Source: Isosphaeraceae bacterium (GTDB taxonomy: Bacteria; Planctomycetota; Planctomycetia; Isosphaerales; Isosphaeraceae). Taken from it: a DNA stretch of 64,000 nt. The number at the start of each line of letters is the position of its first letter. Position 1 is the stretch's first letter. The position numbers and the translations under genes were made by a program. The stretch is from NCBI GenBank assembly GCA_025356475.1, contig JANXSX010000043.1:88397-152396 (forward strand), written 5' to 3'. Below the pieces are notes generated by a model. It was not told where the DNA came from, made no database searches, and saw only the letters and a list, made by a program, of their open reading frames with translations. Positions 27,918-37,667 of this stretch are shown here, one piece after another.

Positions 27918-28760
27918 TCACTTCAAGATCCGGCCCATCCATTGGATTAGGTCGCGTGCATATTCTCCCGGATCGTCTTCGAACTCAAGGGTATGGTGCC
28001 TTTTGGGATAGTTGATCACTTGTCGATCAGTACCCACAAACGACTCAAAGTAGGCGAGGGTAAGGTCGTTGTCTGCGATCCGATCCTCTCCCGCCAGCAT
28101 CAGAAGTGAAGGTTGTTTGAGAAGCGGGGGCATCTTCTTGACGGCGAGGTCGATAAAGGTGCTCGCTGCCAACAGCCCAGCAGTCGCGGCGTGCAGGCCG
28201 AGCGGATCGTTGGCGATAAATGCCTGTCCCACGGGGCTCGCAGTGAAAAGCGCAGGGTCGCTCAAGGGAATGGCGAATGTCTTTCGCTTATTGATAATGA
28301 AGGCCAAAGCAATGCGGAGCCGCTCACCCAGTGACACGCCAACTCGGGGATGAAGTCCTGGGCAAATCAAAGCAAACGCATCCACAAGCTCCGGGCGTTT
28401 GCCAGCGAGTAAAACGACCGGCTTTGCTCCCCAACTGATTCCTGCCAGCACGATCGGAACACTTGGTCGCTTGGCTCGCAGACTCTGAAGTAATTCGGCA
28501 AGATCGTCGATCAAGCGAGAGGAATGAGGCGTGTGGCCTCGATCGAGCCGGTTCGCTCCCGATCCTCTTCGGTCGGGGAAATACGCTTCGTAGCCTGCCT
28601 CTGCCAAAGTCAGGCCCAGGTTGTGGTACCAACCTCCATGAGATTGGACACCGTGAACCACGACGACCCGAGCTTTGGGAGGTTCGGCGGTCGGCCAAAT
28701 CGCGACATGGATTGGATAGCCGTCCGAGGCAACCTGGCTTTCGATGAGGGGCTTAGTCAT
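27918..28760 (-). CDS. alpha/beta hydrolase, lysophospholipase-like
   Basis: The 280-residue product has a clear serine hydrolase pattern: VVVHGVQSHGGWY (oxyanion loop), DRRGSGAN, nucleophile elbow GISWGA (Ser about 110), late acid in LAGEDRIAD, and final His in PKRHHTLEF. This resembles monoacylglycerol lipases and lysophospholipases. The start (ATG 28760) overlaps the 3' end of the enolase-superfamily gene by 8 bases, with GGGAG inside that gene, so the two are translationally coupled. Confidence 0.87.
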   Translation of the reverse strand: MTKPLIESQVASDGYPIHVAIWPTAEPPKARVVVVHGVQSHGGWYHNLGLTLAEAGYEAYFPDRRGSGANRLDRGHTPHSSRLIDDLAELLQSLRAKRPSVPIVLAGISWGAKPVVLLAGKRPELVDAFALICPGLHPRVGVSLGERLRIALAFIINKRKTFAIPLSDPALFTASPVGQAFIANDPLGLHAATAGLLAASTFIDLAVKKMPPLLKQPSLLMLAGEDRIADNDLTLAYFESFVGTDRQVINYPKRHHTLEFEDDPGEYARDLIQWMGRILK

Positions 28761-29940
28761 AGGAGATCTCCCGACGTGCTCGGGTCATTCGTCCCAACGC
28801 GATTGGGTCAATTGTGACACCCAGACCCGGCCCCGAGATCGGCTTGGCCCAGCCTCCGTAGCGGAAGGTGGGGTCTTCCTTTGTCACGTTCGAGGCCAAG
28901 ACATGTCGATCATACGAGCCCTCAACATAGCGGAGGCCGGCCACATTCGAAGCTAAGTGCCGACCAGCCGCCGATAGCAGCCCCGTCTCGCCGGGGTGAC
29001 AACCCAGTTGAACTCCTAGCCCACTCTGACGCGCCATTGCAATGAGCCGCAAGGTCGGGAAGAAACCGCCGCATTTCGAGAGGCGGACATTGAAGAGATC
29101 GGCAGTACGGTCACGGATCGCCGCCCTGCCGTCCGACTCGGAACAGAGGGACTCGTCGAGCATGATCGGAATTCCGATCTTGGCCTTCAACTCCGTGAGG
29201 CAGCCGAGTTCTTCGTGGGGGACCGGCTGTTCGAGGGCTGTTGGAAAGGCTGATCGTACCGACTGAACCTTCTCAAGCAGTTCGCCCGAATGCCATGCCT
29301 CATTGGCATCGATCCGAATATCGACCCTCCGGCCCAGAATCTTACGCAGCTTCCGAAGCCGAGTCTCATCATCCTGCCCTTCAACCCCAACCTTAATTTT
29401 GACCTGGTGGAATCCGTAGAGCCGCATCTTCCAAGCGGAGATTCGCTCCTTCCTGGGGTCGGACGCGGTAATCACACCGCTGTACCGGACCCAGGTGGGG
29501 GTAGCCGACCAACCTACATCCGGGATCTTGATAAACCGAATCAGGACACCCACCGAGTGCCCAAAGCAGCGACCGTAGGCGTCGAGCAGAGCCATTTCGA
29601 GAGCACATCGCGCCGCATTCGCACCCATGCCTCGAGGGTCATGTGATGGCGGCTCAACAGTCAGTGCTGCCAGTCGGTCGACCATTTCGATCGGATCTTG
29701 CGGCGAGCCAACTTGTCGGGCAACGTCACAGACGCCCAGCCGATCAAATGTCGAGGCGATGGTCTCGCCTGTGACGTAACTCCGAGGCACGCCTTCGCCG
29801 AAGCCGACGTGGCCGGTGCCGAGTTCCACTTTCACGACCAGGCTCTCGCTTGAACTTCGCTCGTGCGAAGCGTGGCGGATCTTGGTCTTGAGTGGAACAT
29901 CCAAATGCAAAAGCTCAACCGAGCGAACACGTGTGTCCAC
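28753..29940 (-). CDS. enolase-superfamily mandelate racemase/muconate lactonising enzyme
   Basis: GTG 29940 is preferred: GAGGG lies about seven bases upstream and the product then begins at the usual family start (VRSVELLHLDVPL). A longer frame reaches TTG 30033. The 395-residue product shows the barrel with catalytic KxK (VKIKVG), three acidic metal ligands (DANEAW, LEQPV, LDESL) and a later Lys (RLSKCGG). This is the arrangement of dipeptide epimerases and muconate cycloisomerases. Substrate is unsettled. Upstream is a receiver protein, downstream the coupled hydrolase. Confidence 0.85.
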   Translation of the reverse strand: MDTRVRSVELLHLDVPLKTKIRHASHERSSSESLVVKVELGTGHVGFGEGVPRSYVTGETIASTFDRLGVCDVARQVGSPQDPIEMVDRLAALTVEPPSHDPRGMGANAARCALEMALLDAYGRCFGHSVGVLIRFIKIPDVGWSATPTWVRYSGVITASDPRKERISAWKMRLYGFHQVKIKVGVEGQDDETRLRKLRKILGRRVDIRIDANEAWHSGELLEKVQSVRSAFPTALEQPVPHEELGCLTELKAKIGIPIMLDESLCSESDGRAAIRDRTADLFNVRLSKCGGFFPTLRLIAMARQSGLGVQLGCHPGETGLLSAAGRHLASNVAGLRYVEGSYDRHVLASNVTKEDPTFRYGGWAKPISGPGLGVTIDPIALGRMTRARREISYD

Positions 29941-30029
29941 GCCAGTCCCTCGGGCGTTATTGTTCGATCCGAATGACTCGGTCGAGATTGTGCGCTCTGG
30001 ACGGGAGAGGGACAAGCGAGCCGGAACGC

Positions 30030-30419
30030 TCAATAGAACTTTTCGAGCGCCCTGGTCACATAATAAATGACCGTGTTCCTACTCACGGGCTTGCTCAAAA
30101 CGCAAAACGCGTTTGCGGAAAGGGCTTTGCGGAGTAGGTGCTGATCGCGATCCGCAGAGACCAGGATCATCGGCAGGACACCTTTGATCTGGCGAACGAT
30201 CTCCATCGTCTCCAGCCCGCTCAGCTTGGGGAGGTGCATATCAAACAGGGCGAGATGGATTTCTTGACCGCAAACGATCTCGATCGCTTCCTCGCCACTC
30301 TGCGCCAGGTGAGTTCGAAAACCAACCGGCTCGAAGATGTCTCGAAGCGTCTCACGGGCGCTTTGATCATCGTCGGTGATCAGGATCGAATATGGGCGAT
30401 CGAGGGTCATCTTGAGCAA
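30030..30419 (-). CDS. single-domain response regulator
   Basis: The 129-residue protein is a lone receiver domain. It has the acidic pair (LITDDDQS), the phosphoacceptor Asp in LFDMHLP, the Ser/Thr position in LVSADRD and the conserved Lys in LSKPVS. No output domain follows, so it would act through a partner, as CheY-like proteins do. No histidine kinase is near. ATG 30419 or ATG 30410 may be the start. It lies upstream of the enolase-superfamily gene on the same strand. Confidence 0.9.
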   Translation of the reverse strand: MLKMTLDRPYSILITDDDQSARETLRDIFEPVGFRTHLAQSGEEAIEIVCGQEIHLALFDMHLPKLSGLETMEIVRQIKGVLPMILVSADRDQHLLRKALSANAFCVLSKPVSRNTVIYYVTRALEKFY

Positions 30420-30619
30420 ACTTATAGAGGGAGTGACGGTCTCGGTAAGTCCACCTCAGGCCTTGCCATGCAATCCTTGGGCCACTACCAAAAGCAGGAT
30501 CAGTCCCCGATCACTTCCTCCACAACCCACTGTTAAAACGGGGGTTGCGATGAGTGATCCCCAGTAAACGATTTCGTCTTCATCTCTTACTCTGCAACAC
30601 TTCCAGTCAGAGATGGCAG

Positions 30620-31777
30620 TTAGCGTGTCGTGGTCTCTGCGGAGTTGGCAGGAGTTGACGATGATGCCGGCCTCTGAGCGATTCGTGAGAGGAGGCCCCC
30701 GGGGCGTCGGCCCCAGCGAGAGTCGGGGTCGAACGCGGTGGCAAGTGTCAGCTCGGCCGGGTTCGCCTCAACATTGCGGAAGATGTATCTCTCTAAGAGT
30801 TCGCCGTGAGCGGACTCTTCTTGAACCATGGCGGGGAGTTTAGTCTGGTCATCGAGATACACCAGCCAACGTTCACCTTCAGTCCCGACCCTCGTCAACT
30901 TGTGACACACTCGACCGATGGCCTCAGGGGTCTCTTTCCCTTCATATTGGGAGCGGTTGGCGGGAGGGCCCGTCAGTGAGGATTCGAGGTTCGCAATAAT
31001 CGTGTCGAAACCAGCCTCGGTGATGGGATGCCGGCTATTTCGGGCCACCATGAAATTATCGGGTGCAAGGTCCAGACGGGGCATCATCGAGCCTGGAGTA
31101 TTGATATGCATCAGGCCATCGGCGGATTCAAAGATCACCTCACGGCCCTTGCTGGGACCGCTCGGCCATTCGAAGCGAACTGCTTTCGGGTTACGACGGA
31201 CGCTCAGAATCAGATCCTCAGCAGGTTGGAGGTTCTCGCCCACCTTCTCCTGCCGATTCATCGCAACCTTATAGCTGGTCAGACCTTCAACACGATTTCG
31301 AGCTGCCGTGACCAAGCTCTCAGGCGTGATCACTCGGGCATCGACTTTTAACTCGCGAGGCTTGTCGAGCGCGACCTCACTGACGGCGACCATCGAACCG
31401 GCTGCGAGCGGCTCAATGTTGACTTGGGGCAATTGAACCGGCAGAGGTGCGCCGAGGCTGATCCGCGCTGGCGGGGCTGTTGACCTGTTGGCGACAATGG
31501 TCGTCCCCTCGGTCTGGCGATTCTTAGGGTTATCCAGTCGGGTATCTAAGCTAAGTTTGGGGGTTGGGCCAGCATCGGAGGCCGCTCCGACGGGGGCACT
31601 TGCCATCCCACCGCTTCGCCGGGTCGTTTTCGGAGCTGGCTCCTCGATCTTGCCCAGTAGCAGGCTGTCATCGTTCTGCCGGCTTGACTTCATTTCGGCA
31701 CAGCCGCTGAGCCCGCATGCCAATCCGAGGGTCATTGACAGTCCGAATAGCCCGAGCCTACGTTGCGAACGATGCAT
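30620..31777 (-). CDS. DUF1571 lipoprotein
   Basis: The signal peptide ends in a lipobox LSGC with Cys at residue 26. After a Pro/Ser/Thr-rich linker comes a domain (about 130-340) with NRVEGLTSYKVAMNRQE, then REVIFESADGLMHI and RNSRHPITEAGFDTIIANLE, the DUF1571 pattern known mainly from planctomycetes. A LolA-like beta fold is suggested by spacing. A second DUF1571 gene lies at 55.7 kb. Function is not established; membrane-anchored and outward facing. Confidence 0.85.
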   Translation of the reverse strand: MHRSQRRLGLFGLSMTLGLACGLSGCAEMKSSRQNDDSLLLGKIEEPAPKTTRRSGGMASAPVGAASDAGPTPKLSLDTRLDNPKNRQTEGTTIVANRSTAPPARISLGAPLPVQLPQVNIEPLAAGSMVAVSEVALDKPRELKVDARVITPESLVTAARNRVEGLTSYKVAMNRQEKVGENLQPAEDLILSVRRNPKAVRFEWPSGPSKGREVIFESADGLMHINTPGSMMPRLDLAPDNFMVARNSRHPITEAGFDTIIANLESSLTGPPANRSQYEGKETPEAIGRVCHKLTRVGTEGERWLVYLDDQTKLPAMVQEESAHGELLERYIFRNVEANPAELTLATAFDPDSRWGRRPGGLLSRIAQRPASSSTPANSAETTTR

Positions 31778-31880
31778 TGAGTCCCCTCCCTGGGGTCGAA
31801 ATACTCACAATCCTTTGATCTAACAGGAAGCCGAGATTGGCACAATCTGAGCTTGGCGAGAGAGGAGTCGCCCAGAATGC

Positions 31881-33572
31881 TCAACCTACCTCATCTGCAA
31901 ATTGGAAGGTCTCGATCACCGCAAGATCAGACAGCAAACAGGGCTGTTTGTACTGTTCCACCGTCCCGCCACTCTTCTGGAGTCGGCGACGCTGGAACTC
32001 GGCCCAGGCCCCTTGGAGAAGCCGACGGACCCGAACCGCCTCAAGTCGCTGAGTAGATCGCCGGTTCTCGTACTCGAAATTGATCTTGCTCAACTGAAGA
32101 TCGACTTCATTCGCTAAGAGCTCGGCCAGAGAAGCCGAAGGCACATCGCCTGCCTCGACGAGGAGACTGTAATAGGGTGTATCGGCCCAGGTCGGCAGTA
32201 GAATATAGGCATTCAGGCGAAACCCGATCACCCTCTGTGCCTCAGCGACCGCCCCCACAACATGGAACTCCGAGAGCTTCTCCCCAGTCATGCTCGAGAA
32301 GTGAGCCCCTTTGTTGAGGAACTCTAACAGTGGAGTTGTGCCGTAAAAACCGACACAACGCACAAGGTCATGGATCTGATAGCGGTAGAGACCGCCCGCT
32401 GTCGTCGGCAAGATGAAGTACCGCTCCCCTTCGACAAGCTCGTGGGCTTCCAAGGTGTCGGGGAGTTCACGATCGACTTGGTCTTCAGGGATAAACTCAA
32501 AGAACGAGTGCCGTATATCAAGAATCCCGCCTGGTGTGCCATCCTCCACGGGGATCGTCATCCTCCCTTCGGAGGCGATGAGACCGACGTCCCGGATCGG
32601 CGCATCGCCAAAGAACTCGGGGTATCCGCGCAGATAGGCCCCCATCGTTCCCCCGGTCCAATTTGCCAAGAACTGGAAGTTTGGCCAGTAATCCTTGGGC
32701 AAGAGCCTCCCTGTCTCGTTCACAATCGCCTCAAGTCGCTTCGCAGTGGCTTTTCTCTTCCACCTGGTCCGAATCTGGATCGCTTTTCGTACATCGTTGG
32801 GGATCTGCCACTTGGGGTCGATCGTCCCATCGCGGAGATCTCGAATCAGTGTGGCTTTCTCACGATCACCAAGCCGGGCAATCGCCAGGATCGTGCTCGG
32901 GTTGGCGGCGATGGTCGCGCCGACGTCTCGGTAGGTTGAGAGACGCAACGCAACATAATATTTCGACTCGATATCCTTGATCCGCGAGGCCGCCGGGGGC
33001 ATGCAGTAGACGAGTCGAACGAACGGATTCTGCATCTGAGCAGTAAGGCCGGTGATCGCCCCACAAGGGATTCCCGAAGGAGTCTCGGTTTCTCGCCAAT
33101 CGCTTGCGAGTTGCAAGATCGGTTTGAGACCGTTTTTGATGATCTCCGGGTGTGCATCAAAGGCCATGATTCCCCAGATCAACCACCCTTCGCGGTAGTT
33201 GTTCAGAGCTTCACGAGTGACCGGAATCGTCTTGGGTCGATCCGTTGTTCCAGAGGTCATTGCAAACATCAGGATTTCGGTATCTGGCCCGAAGAGCGCA
33301 GACGTTTCTCCCTGGCGGACTCGTGCAATGTACGGTTCGTGCCCCTCATAACCACGGATAGGAACACGTTTGCGGAAGTCTGCGACGGAGCGGATCTCCT
33401 TGAAGTGGTGATCGCGACCGAATGCACTCTCTGCATTTCGGGCGATCTGGGCTAAGAGCAACTGATGCTGGACCTGAACAGTGTGTTCCGTCTGGGCGAG
33501 GAAGGCACGAGCGTGCGAGCGTGCTCGCTCAGCTTGACGTTGCCCGACAAGCTTCTTGATCAGTTTGAACAT
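31881..33572 (-). CDS. GH3-family acyl-adenylating protein
   Basis: The 563-residue product has the GH3 fold: AMTSGTTDRPK (nucleotide-binding, about 107-117), later YRYQIHDLVRCVGFY (about 418-432), the standard GH3/ANL motif, and TGEKLSEF (about 453-460). GH3 enzymes adenylate a carboxylic acid and join it to an amine. Bacterial members are widespread and mostly uncharacterised. The gene stands alone between a DUF1571 lipoprotein and a possible TPR protein. Substrate unknown. Confidence 0.88.
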   Translation of the reverse strand: MFKLIKKLVGQRQAERARSHARAFLAQTEHTVQVQHQLLLAQIARNAESAFGRDHHFKEIRSVADFRKRVPIRGYEGHEPYIARVRQGETSALFGPDTEILMFAMTSGTTDRPKTIPVTREALNNYREGWLIWGIMAFDAHPEIIKNGLKPILQLASDWRETETPSGIPCGAITGLTAQMQNPFVRLVYCMPPAASRIKDIESKYYVALRLSTYRDVGATIAANPSTILAIARLGDREKATLIRDLRDGTIDPKWQIPNDVRKAIQIRTRWKRKATAKRLEAIVNETGRLLPKDYWPNFQFLANWTGGTMGAYLRGYPEFFGDAPIRDVGLIASEGRMTIPVEDGTPGGILDIRHSFFEFIPEDQVDRELPDTLEAHELVEGERYFILPTTAGGLYRYQIHDLVRCVGFYGTTPLLEFLNKGAHFSSMTGEKLSEFHVVGAVAEAQRVIGFRLNAYILLPTWADTPYYSLLVEAGDVPSASLAELLANEVDLQLSKINFEYENRRSTQRLEAVRVRRLLQGAWAEFQRRRLQKSGGTVEQYKQPCLLSDLAVIETFQFADEVG

Positions 33573-33721
33573 CGGGCATCCCGGCTGGAGGTGGCCCTAA
33601 CCTTCCATTGCCAGGGCAGACCGAGAGTCTAGGTACGAACGGCCAGACTGTCAACTTGGGGTAATCGTTCGAAAATCCGCCAATCCGTCGCGGCGAGCTG
33701 TGATGGAGAGGACAACCGCGG

Positions 33722-34636
33722 TCAGGCTGCGCTGGGCCGGGATCGGAATTGGGCGGCGAGTCTTCGGGCATCATCGTCATAAGTTGTGAGCCGTGCCGCC
33801 TCAATGAACTCCGGTGCGGGATTGATCTCGGAGGCCAACTCAACAAAGACCTGACTGGCCTCCGCGTGCCTCCCAAGCCTGAGCAAGACGAGACCGTAAT
33901 CAAACTGGACCATCGCCTTTGAGGGTTTCACGGATTGATCACTCGGAGCGTTCCTGAATCGCTCGACCCAAGCGATGATTCGCAGACTCAGCGGAGTGAA
34001 CTCATGATCAGGCACCGTATCGGCTAAAGTTCCAAGAATGCAGATACAATGCGCGAGGACATTGGCACTTAGATCCGGTTTCGCGGCCAGGACCTCAGCC
34101 TCACGGACGGCCCGGGGAAGGTCGGTGACCCTCAAAATCCGAAGGAAGAGGCAGTCGCCGATCGCCTGACCCGGATTGATGCGTCGAGCCTCCTCGATTT
34201 CGACCAGTGCCAACTCTGGCTTACTGAGTGAAAGAAGTGTTGCAGCACGTCGGCATTCGAAGTAGCCAACTCGAAAACTAGGCTCAGCGTCAGAGGGAGC
34301 GATGCTCTCATAGATGGTCAATAACTGAAAGAGCCGCCACTCCTGCTCGGTCGATGGGTGTGGATTCTGAACCAGCCCTCGAACCTCACGTCTAATGGAG
34401 GGCAAATCTTGAGCTTGGTTTCCGTCGAGATGGACAATCGTCTGCCAATCGGGGATGCCAACGACCCCAAATTCGTCGTCGATTGCGATGCGCGCTCCTA
34501 CGATGACCTCGCCATCGCTCAACCAAGCCCAATCCTGAGTCCGAGCAGCAAGCATTTCACGACGAGATGAAGGGAAACTCAGTCGTAGTTGGTCCGATTC
34601 CGTGATCGCGTTGTAGTCAACCGGGATCGTTTTCAT
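33722..34636 (-). CDS. tetratricopeptide-like protein of unknown function
   Basis: ATG 34636 has GAGGGGGG a few bases upstream, so this start is preferred over an in-frame start at 34711. The 304-residue product has an N-terminal beta-rich part (about 1-90, WLSDGEVIVGARIAIDDEF, then GIPDWQTIVHLDG) and a helical part (about 100-300) with TPR-like pairs. I do not recognise the family. It is coupled by an ATGA overlap to the preceding unknown gene. Confidence 0.72.
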   Translation of the reverse strand: MKTIPVDYNAITESDQLRLSFPSSRREMLAARTQDWAWLSDGEVIVGARIAIDDEFGVVGIPDWQTIVHLDGNQAQDLPSIRREVRGLVQNPHPSTEQEWRLFQLLTIYESIAPSDAEPSFRVGYFECRRAATLLSLSKPELALVEIEEARRINPGQAIGDCLFLRILRVTDLPRAVREAEVLAAKPDLSANVLAHCICILGTLADTVPDHEFTPLSLRIIAWVERFRNAPSDQSVKPSKAMVQFDYGLVLLRLGRHAEASQVFVELASEINPAPEFIEAARLTTYDDDARRLAAQFRSRPSAA

Positions 34637-34999
34637 CGTGCCCCCCTCGGTGACGGGTTGGTTTCCTCTCGGAATAAAGCAATAAGCTTCACGGAGTCGT
34701 CCCATGTCCAATCCGGGGGGACGGCGACCGTGGCGTGAGCACCCTTGCCAGGCGTGACTACCACATCATACCCCAGATCGCGAATCGCTCCCACCGTCGT
34801 GACACCGACCTTGTTGTTGGGACAAAAGCTTGCGAGTTCCTCGATCGATCGTCCAACAGCGCATTGGACGGAGAATCCGAAGTATCCCTCGTACAGCACG
34901 CAACGGTCACGCAGAGGGTTCGGGTCCTTATGGGGTGGGCTTCCCACAACGCACGACGATTGCCTCGTCGGAGAGGATTTTCTGGTCCTGAATCGGCAT
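34633..34999 (-). pseudogene. small conserved-looking gene split by a frameshift
   Basis: ATG 34999, with GGGGG shortly upstream, opens a 23-codon frame ending in TAA at 34928-34930. The next frame, open from at least GTG 34947, continues to 34633 (104 codons) and has clear protein character (GRSIEELASFC, then VGVTTVGAIRDLGYDVV). Removing one C from the CCCC run at 34932-34935 joins the two into one protein of about 121 residues. The C-rich slip site may be a sequencing error, a true mutation or programmed shifting. The stop overlaps the start of the downstream TPR-like gene (ATGA). Family unknown. Confidence 0.6.
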
Positions 35000-35120
35000 G
35001 GCTACCCCCGGCGGTCTTTCCGATCAAAAGGGGTATTACCAGCGTGCAAGCACAACTCAGGGCGAGCCAATGGCTCGCCCTGAGATGAGGAATACTTCCT
35101 GACCTTACGCCGAGATAACC

Positions 35121-36173
35121 CTAAACCGACGCGACCGGTAGAGCCATGCTCAGCGCGGAGTTGATCGCAGGTTCTTCGGTCGTCGTCGGCGACTCCTCGA
35201 CGGTGTTGAGGCGTCTTGGGGCCCACTTCTCGAAGAAGTAAGACAACTTTGAAGCGTACTCAACGGGTTGAAGTTCTCGACAACGGTTATGCTTGGCGTG
35301 CGGGACGATCCACAATTCCTTGGGATCGCGAGCCTCGTCAAAGAGGGTTTTGGCAATCTCAGGGCTGATGTAATTGTCGCGCTGACCGTGAATCATAAAC
35401 CAAGGGCGCGGGGCCAACCGAGCGACGGCTCGCTCAACGTCTGGGAATGTGCAATGGAGTCGGATCTGAGAGCGAACTCGCGAAACCATACCAACCCAGG
35501 CAAACACCGCGTGGGGAAGACCTTGATAGATCCGACGTCCACCCGTATAGATATCGGCCCATCGTTTCATGTAAGCGAACATCATTCCCTTTGTGGGGAA
35601 CGCGCCGTCGGTCACGACCCCCCAGACTCCGGGATCGTCACCAGCAACACAGAGGGCGGCACCACCACCCCGACTGATTCCGAACAGTCCAACCCCCGCC
35701 GCATCGGTATCAGTCCTTGACCGAACGTAAGCGATTGCGGCGTTGATGTCATGGATTTCGTGATTGGTTACCCATTGGAGCGGCTTATAGCTTTCATCAA
35801 CTTGGCTGATGCCATGGTTGCGAAAGTCGAAGGAAAAGAGGTCGAATCCAAGATCGCGAAGCCCGTCAGCGTAGGGGATAACGCTCCAGCGATCGCTCAG
35901 ATATTCATGACAGAAGACGATCACACCTGCTCGACTAGACGTTCGAGCCTTCAAATACGTCCCCTTTAACGCGATCCCGTCCTTGGTGCGGAAGTCCGCA
36001 TCCTCCCCTTCGAGCAGTGGCTCTACGCGGAGGGGCTGGAAGAGGGGTTTCTCCTCAAAGATCCTGACGATATGTCGGGTATAACGCGCTGCGACATAGA
36101 TGAGGAAGATCGCCATGGTTGCACTGACCGCGAGGATCGGTGCGAGGATGACTTGAATCGCGAGGCTGGGCAC
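35121..36173 (-). CDS. membrane-anchored alpha/beta hydrolase
   Basis: The 350-residue product starts with a hydrophobic segment (about 8-30), so it is anchored in the membrane. The hydrolase pattern follows: VIVFCHEYLSD, then SFDFRNHGIS, nucleophile elbow GISRGG (Ser about 170), acid near HGQRDNYI and His in PHAKHNRC. It resembles S9/BAAT-like esterases. Substrate unknown. An unrelated ketosynthase gene ends 127 bases upstream. Confidence 0.85.
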   Translation of the reverse strand: MPSLAIQVILAPILAVSATMAIFLIYVAARYTRHIVRIFEEKPLFQPLRVEPLLEGEDADFRTKDGIALKGTYLKARTSSRAGVIVFCHEYLSDRWSVIPYADGLRDLGFDLFSFDFRNHGISQVDESYKPLQWVTNHEIHDINAAIAYVRSRTDTDAAGVGLFGISRGGGAALCVAGDDPGVWGVVTDGAFPTKGMMFAYMKRWADIYTGGRRIYQGLPHAVFAWVGMVSRVRSQIRLHCTFPDVERAVARLAPRPWFMIHGQRDNYISPEIAKTLFDEARDPKELWIVPHAKHNRCRELQPVEYASKLSYFFEKWAPRRLNTVEESPTTTEEPAINSALSMALPVASV

Positions 36174-36299
36174 GGGTTGACTCCGGAGACGTCGCCTTGG
36201 AGAGGCTCAAGGGGCGGTCACACGCTGGGACGTTGCGGGGCTAGGTCGAGAGAACGGTGTCGGGGGCAATAATGACACCATTTTTTGAGGGTCCACTAA

Positions 36300-37610
36300 T
36301 TATCCAACGAATCGGCGCAAGATCAAGGCAGTATTCTGTCCACCAAATCCAAAACTATTGGTCATGGCGACATCTACACGCCTCTTCCGAGCAACATGGG
36401 GGATATAGTCCAGGTCGCATTCCGGGTCGGGGGTATCGAGATTGATGGTCGGGGGTACAACCCCGTCCCGAATCGCCAGCAAGCAAATGATTGACTCAAC
36501 CGCCCCCCCCGCTGCGATAAGGTGTCCCATCATACTCTTGGTGCTGGAAATTGCGACCTTGTAGGCCGCATTGCCAAGGGCATGCTTGATCGCCAGGGTC
36601 TCGATCGAGTCATTCACCGAGGTACTGGTCCCATGCGCATTGATGTAATCCACTTGATCCGGGGTGATGTTCGCATCGACTAAAGCTTCTTTAATACAAG
36701 CGATGGCACCCCGCCCTTCATCATGGCTATCGGTGATTCGGAAGGCGTCGGCGGTTGATCCATACCCGGCGAGTTCCCCATAGATCGTCGCGCCTCGAGC
36801 TAGGGCGTGTTCCAGATCCTCGATGACGAGCATCCCAGCCCCTTCTCCAAGGATAAACCCATCCCTGTCCTTGTCAAATGGGCGACTGGCACGCGTCGGC
36901 TCATCATTGCGGGTTGAGAGGGCTGTGAGGAGATTGAAGCCTGTAACGCCAAAAGGATGGATCATGCTGTGCGTCCCTCCCGAGAGCATAACGTCGGCTT
37001 CTCCACGCCGAATCAGGTCCGCCGCTTCGCCGAGAGCCTGGGCACTCGCCGCGCAGGCCGTCAGGCAATTGAGGTTGGGACCGTAGGCTTGGAACAGGCT
37101 GGCCAGGTGGCTCGACGGGATCCCCGGCTCTTGTTCGGCTTCATGCACGACGTGCATCATAGTCGCACCCAACCGGGTGTATTCTGCGGTATTGACTTTG
37201 TAGTCGAATCCACCGTTGCGAGGTGTTTTCGTCGAGGTTTTATGGATCAGCGCTGTAAACCGGGGAAAGTCGTGCTGTCCCTCTCCTGCCCCGAGATAGA
37301 CGCCGAAGCGTGTTCGGTCGAGCTTCTCGTAGGATTCCAACCCAGACTGGTCCATTGCCATCTTGGCGGCTGCGACCGCGAAGAGGGTGTTCCGGCAGCA
37401 TTCCTCCCACCGCTCGACCCGGTCGATGTAGGTCGAGAGGTCGAAGTTTTTCACTTCGGCGGCGATCTTGGTGGGGAAGTTCGCCGCATCAAACAGAGTG
37501 ATGTAGCCGACGCCACTTCGGGACTCTTGGAGGGCAGTCCAGGTCGATTCGAGGTCACGCCCCAGCGGCGTCACCATCCCCATACCGGTGACCACGACGC
37601 GTCGATCCAT
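36300..37610 (-). CDS. beta-ketoacyl-ACP synthase II-like, active partner
   Basis: ATG 37610 has AAGGAC about seven bases upstream. The 436-residue product is a complete ketosynthase: nucleophile Cys186 in LTACAAS, His326 in NAHGTST, Lys358 and His363 in SMMGHL. It condenses malonyl-ACP with an acyl chain. It is the last gene of a minus-strand cluster with a degenerate ketosynthase (57 bases upstream), two dehydratases and an ACP. It is FabF-like in sequence, but its role may be specialised, so no symbol is given. Confidence 0.92.
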   Translation of the reverse strand: MDRRVVVTGMGMVTPLGRDLESTWTALQESRSGVGYITLFDAANFPTKIAAEVKNFDLSTYIDRVERWEECCRNTLFAVAAAKMAMDQSGLESYEKLDRTRFGVYLGAGEGQHDFPRFTALIHKTSTKTPRNGGFDYKVNTAEYTRLGATMMHVVHEAEQEPGIPSSHLASLFQAYGPNLNCLTACAASAQALGEAADLIRRGEADVMLSGGTHSMIHPFGVTGFNLLTALSTRNDEPTRASRPFDKDRDGFILGEGAGMLVIEDLEHALARGATIYGELAGYGSTADAFRITDSHDEGRGAIACIKEALVDANITPDQVDYINAHGTSTSVNDSIETLAIKHALGNAAYKVAISSTKSMMGHLIAAGGAVESIICLLAIRDGVVPPTINLDTPDPECDLDYIPHVARKRRVDVAMTNSFGFGGQNTALILRRFVG

Positions 37611-37667
37611 GAGTTTTGTCCTTCGACATCCCTAGGAGCGGGAGCCGAGTGATGTGCCTAGGCCTCG

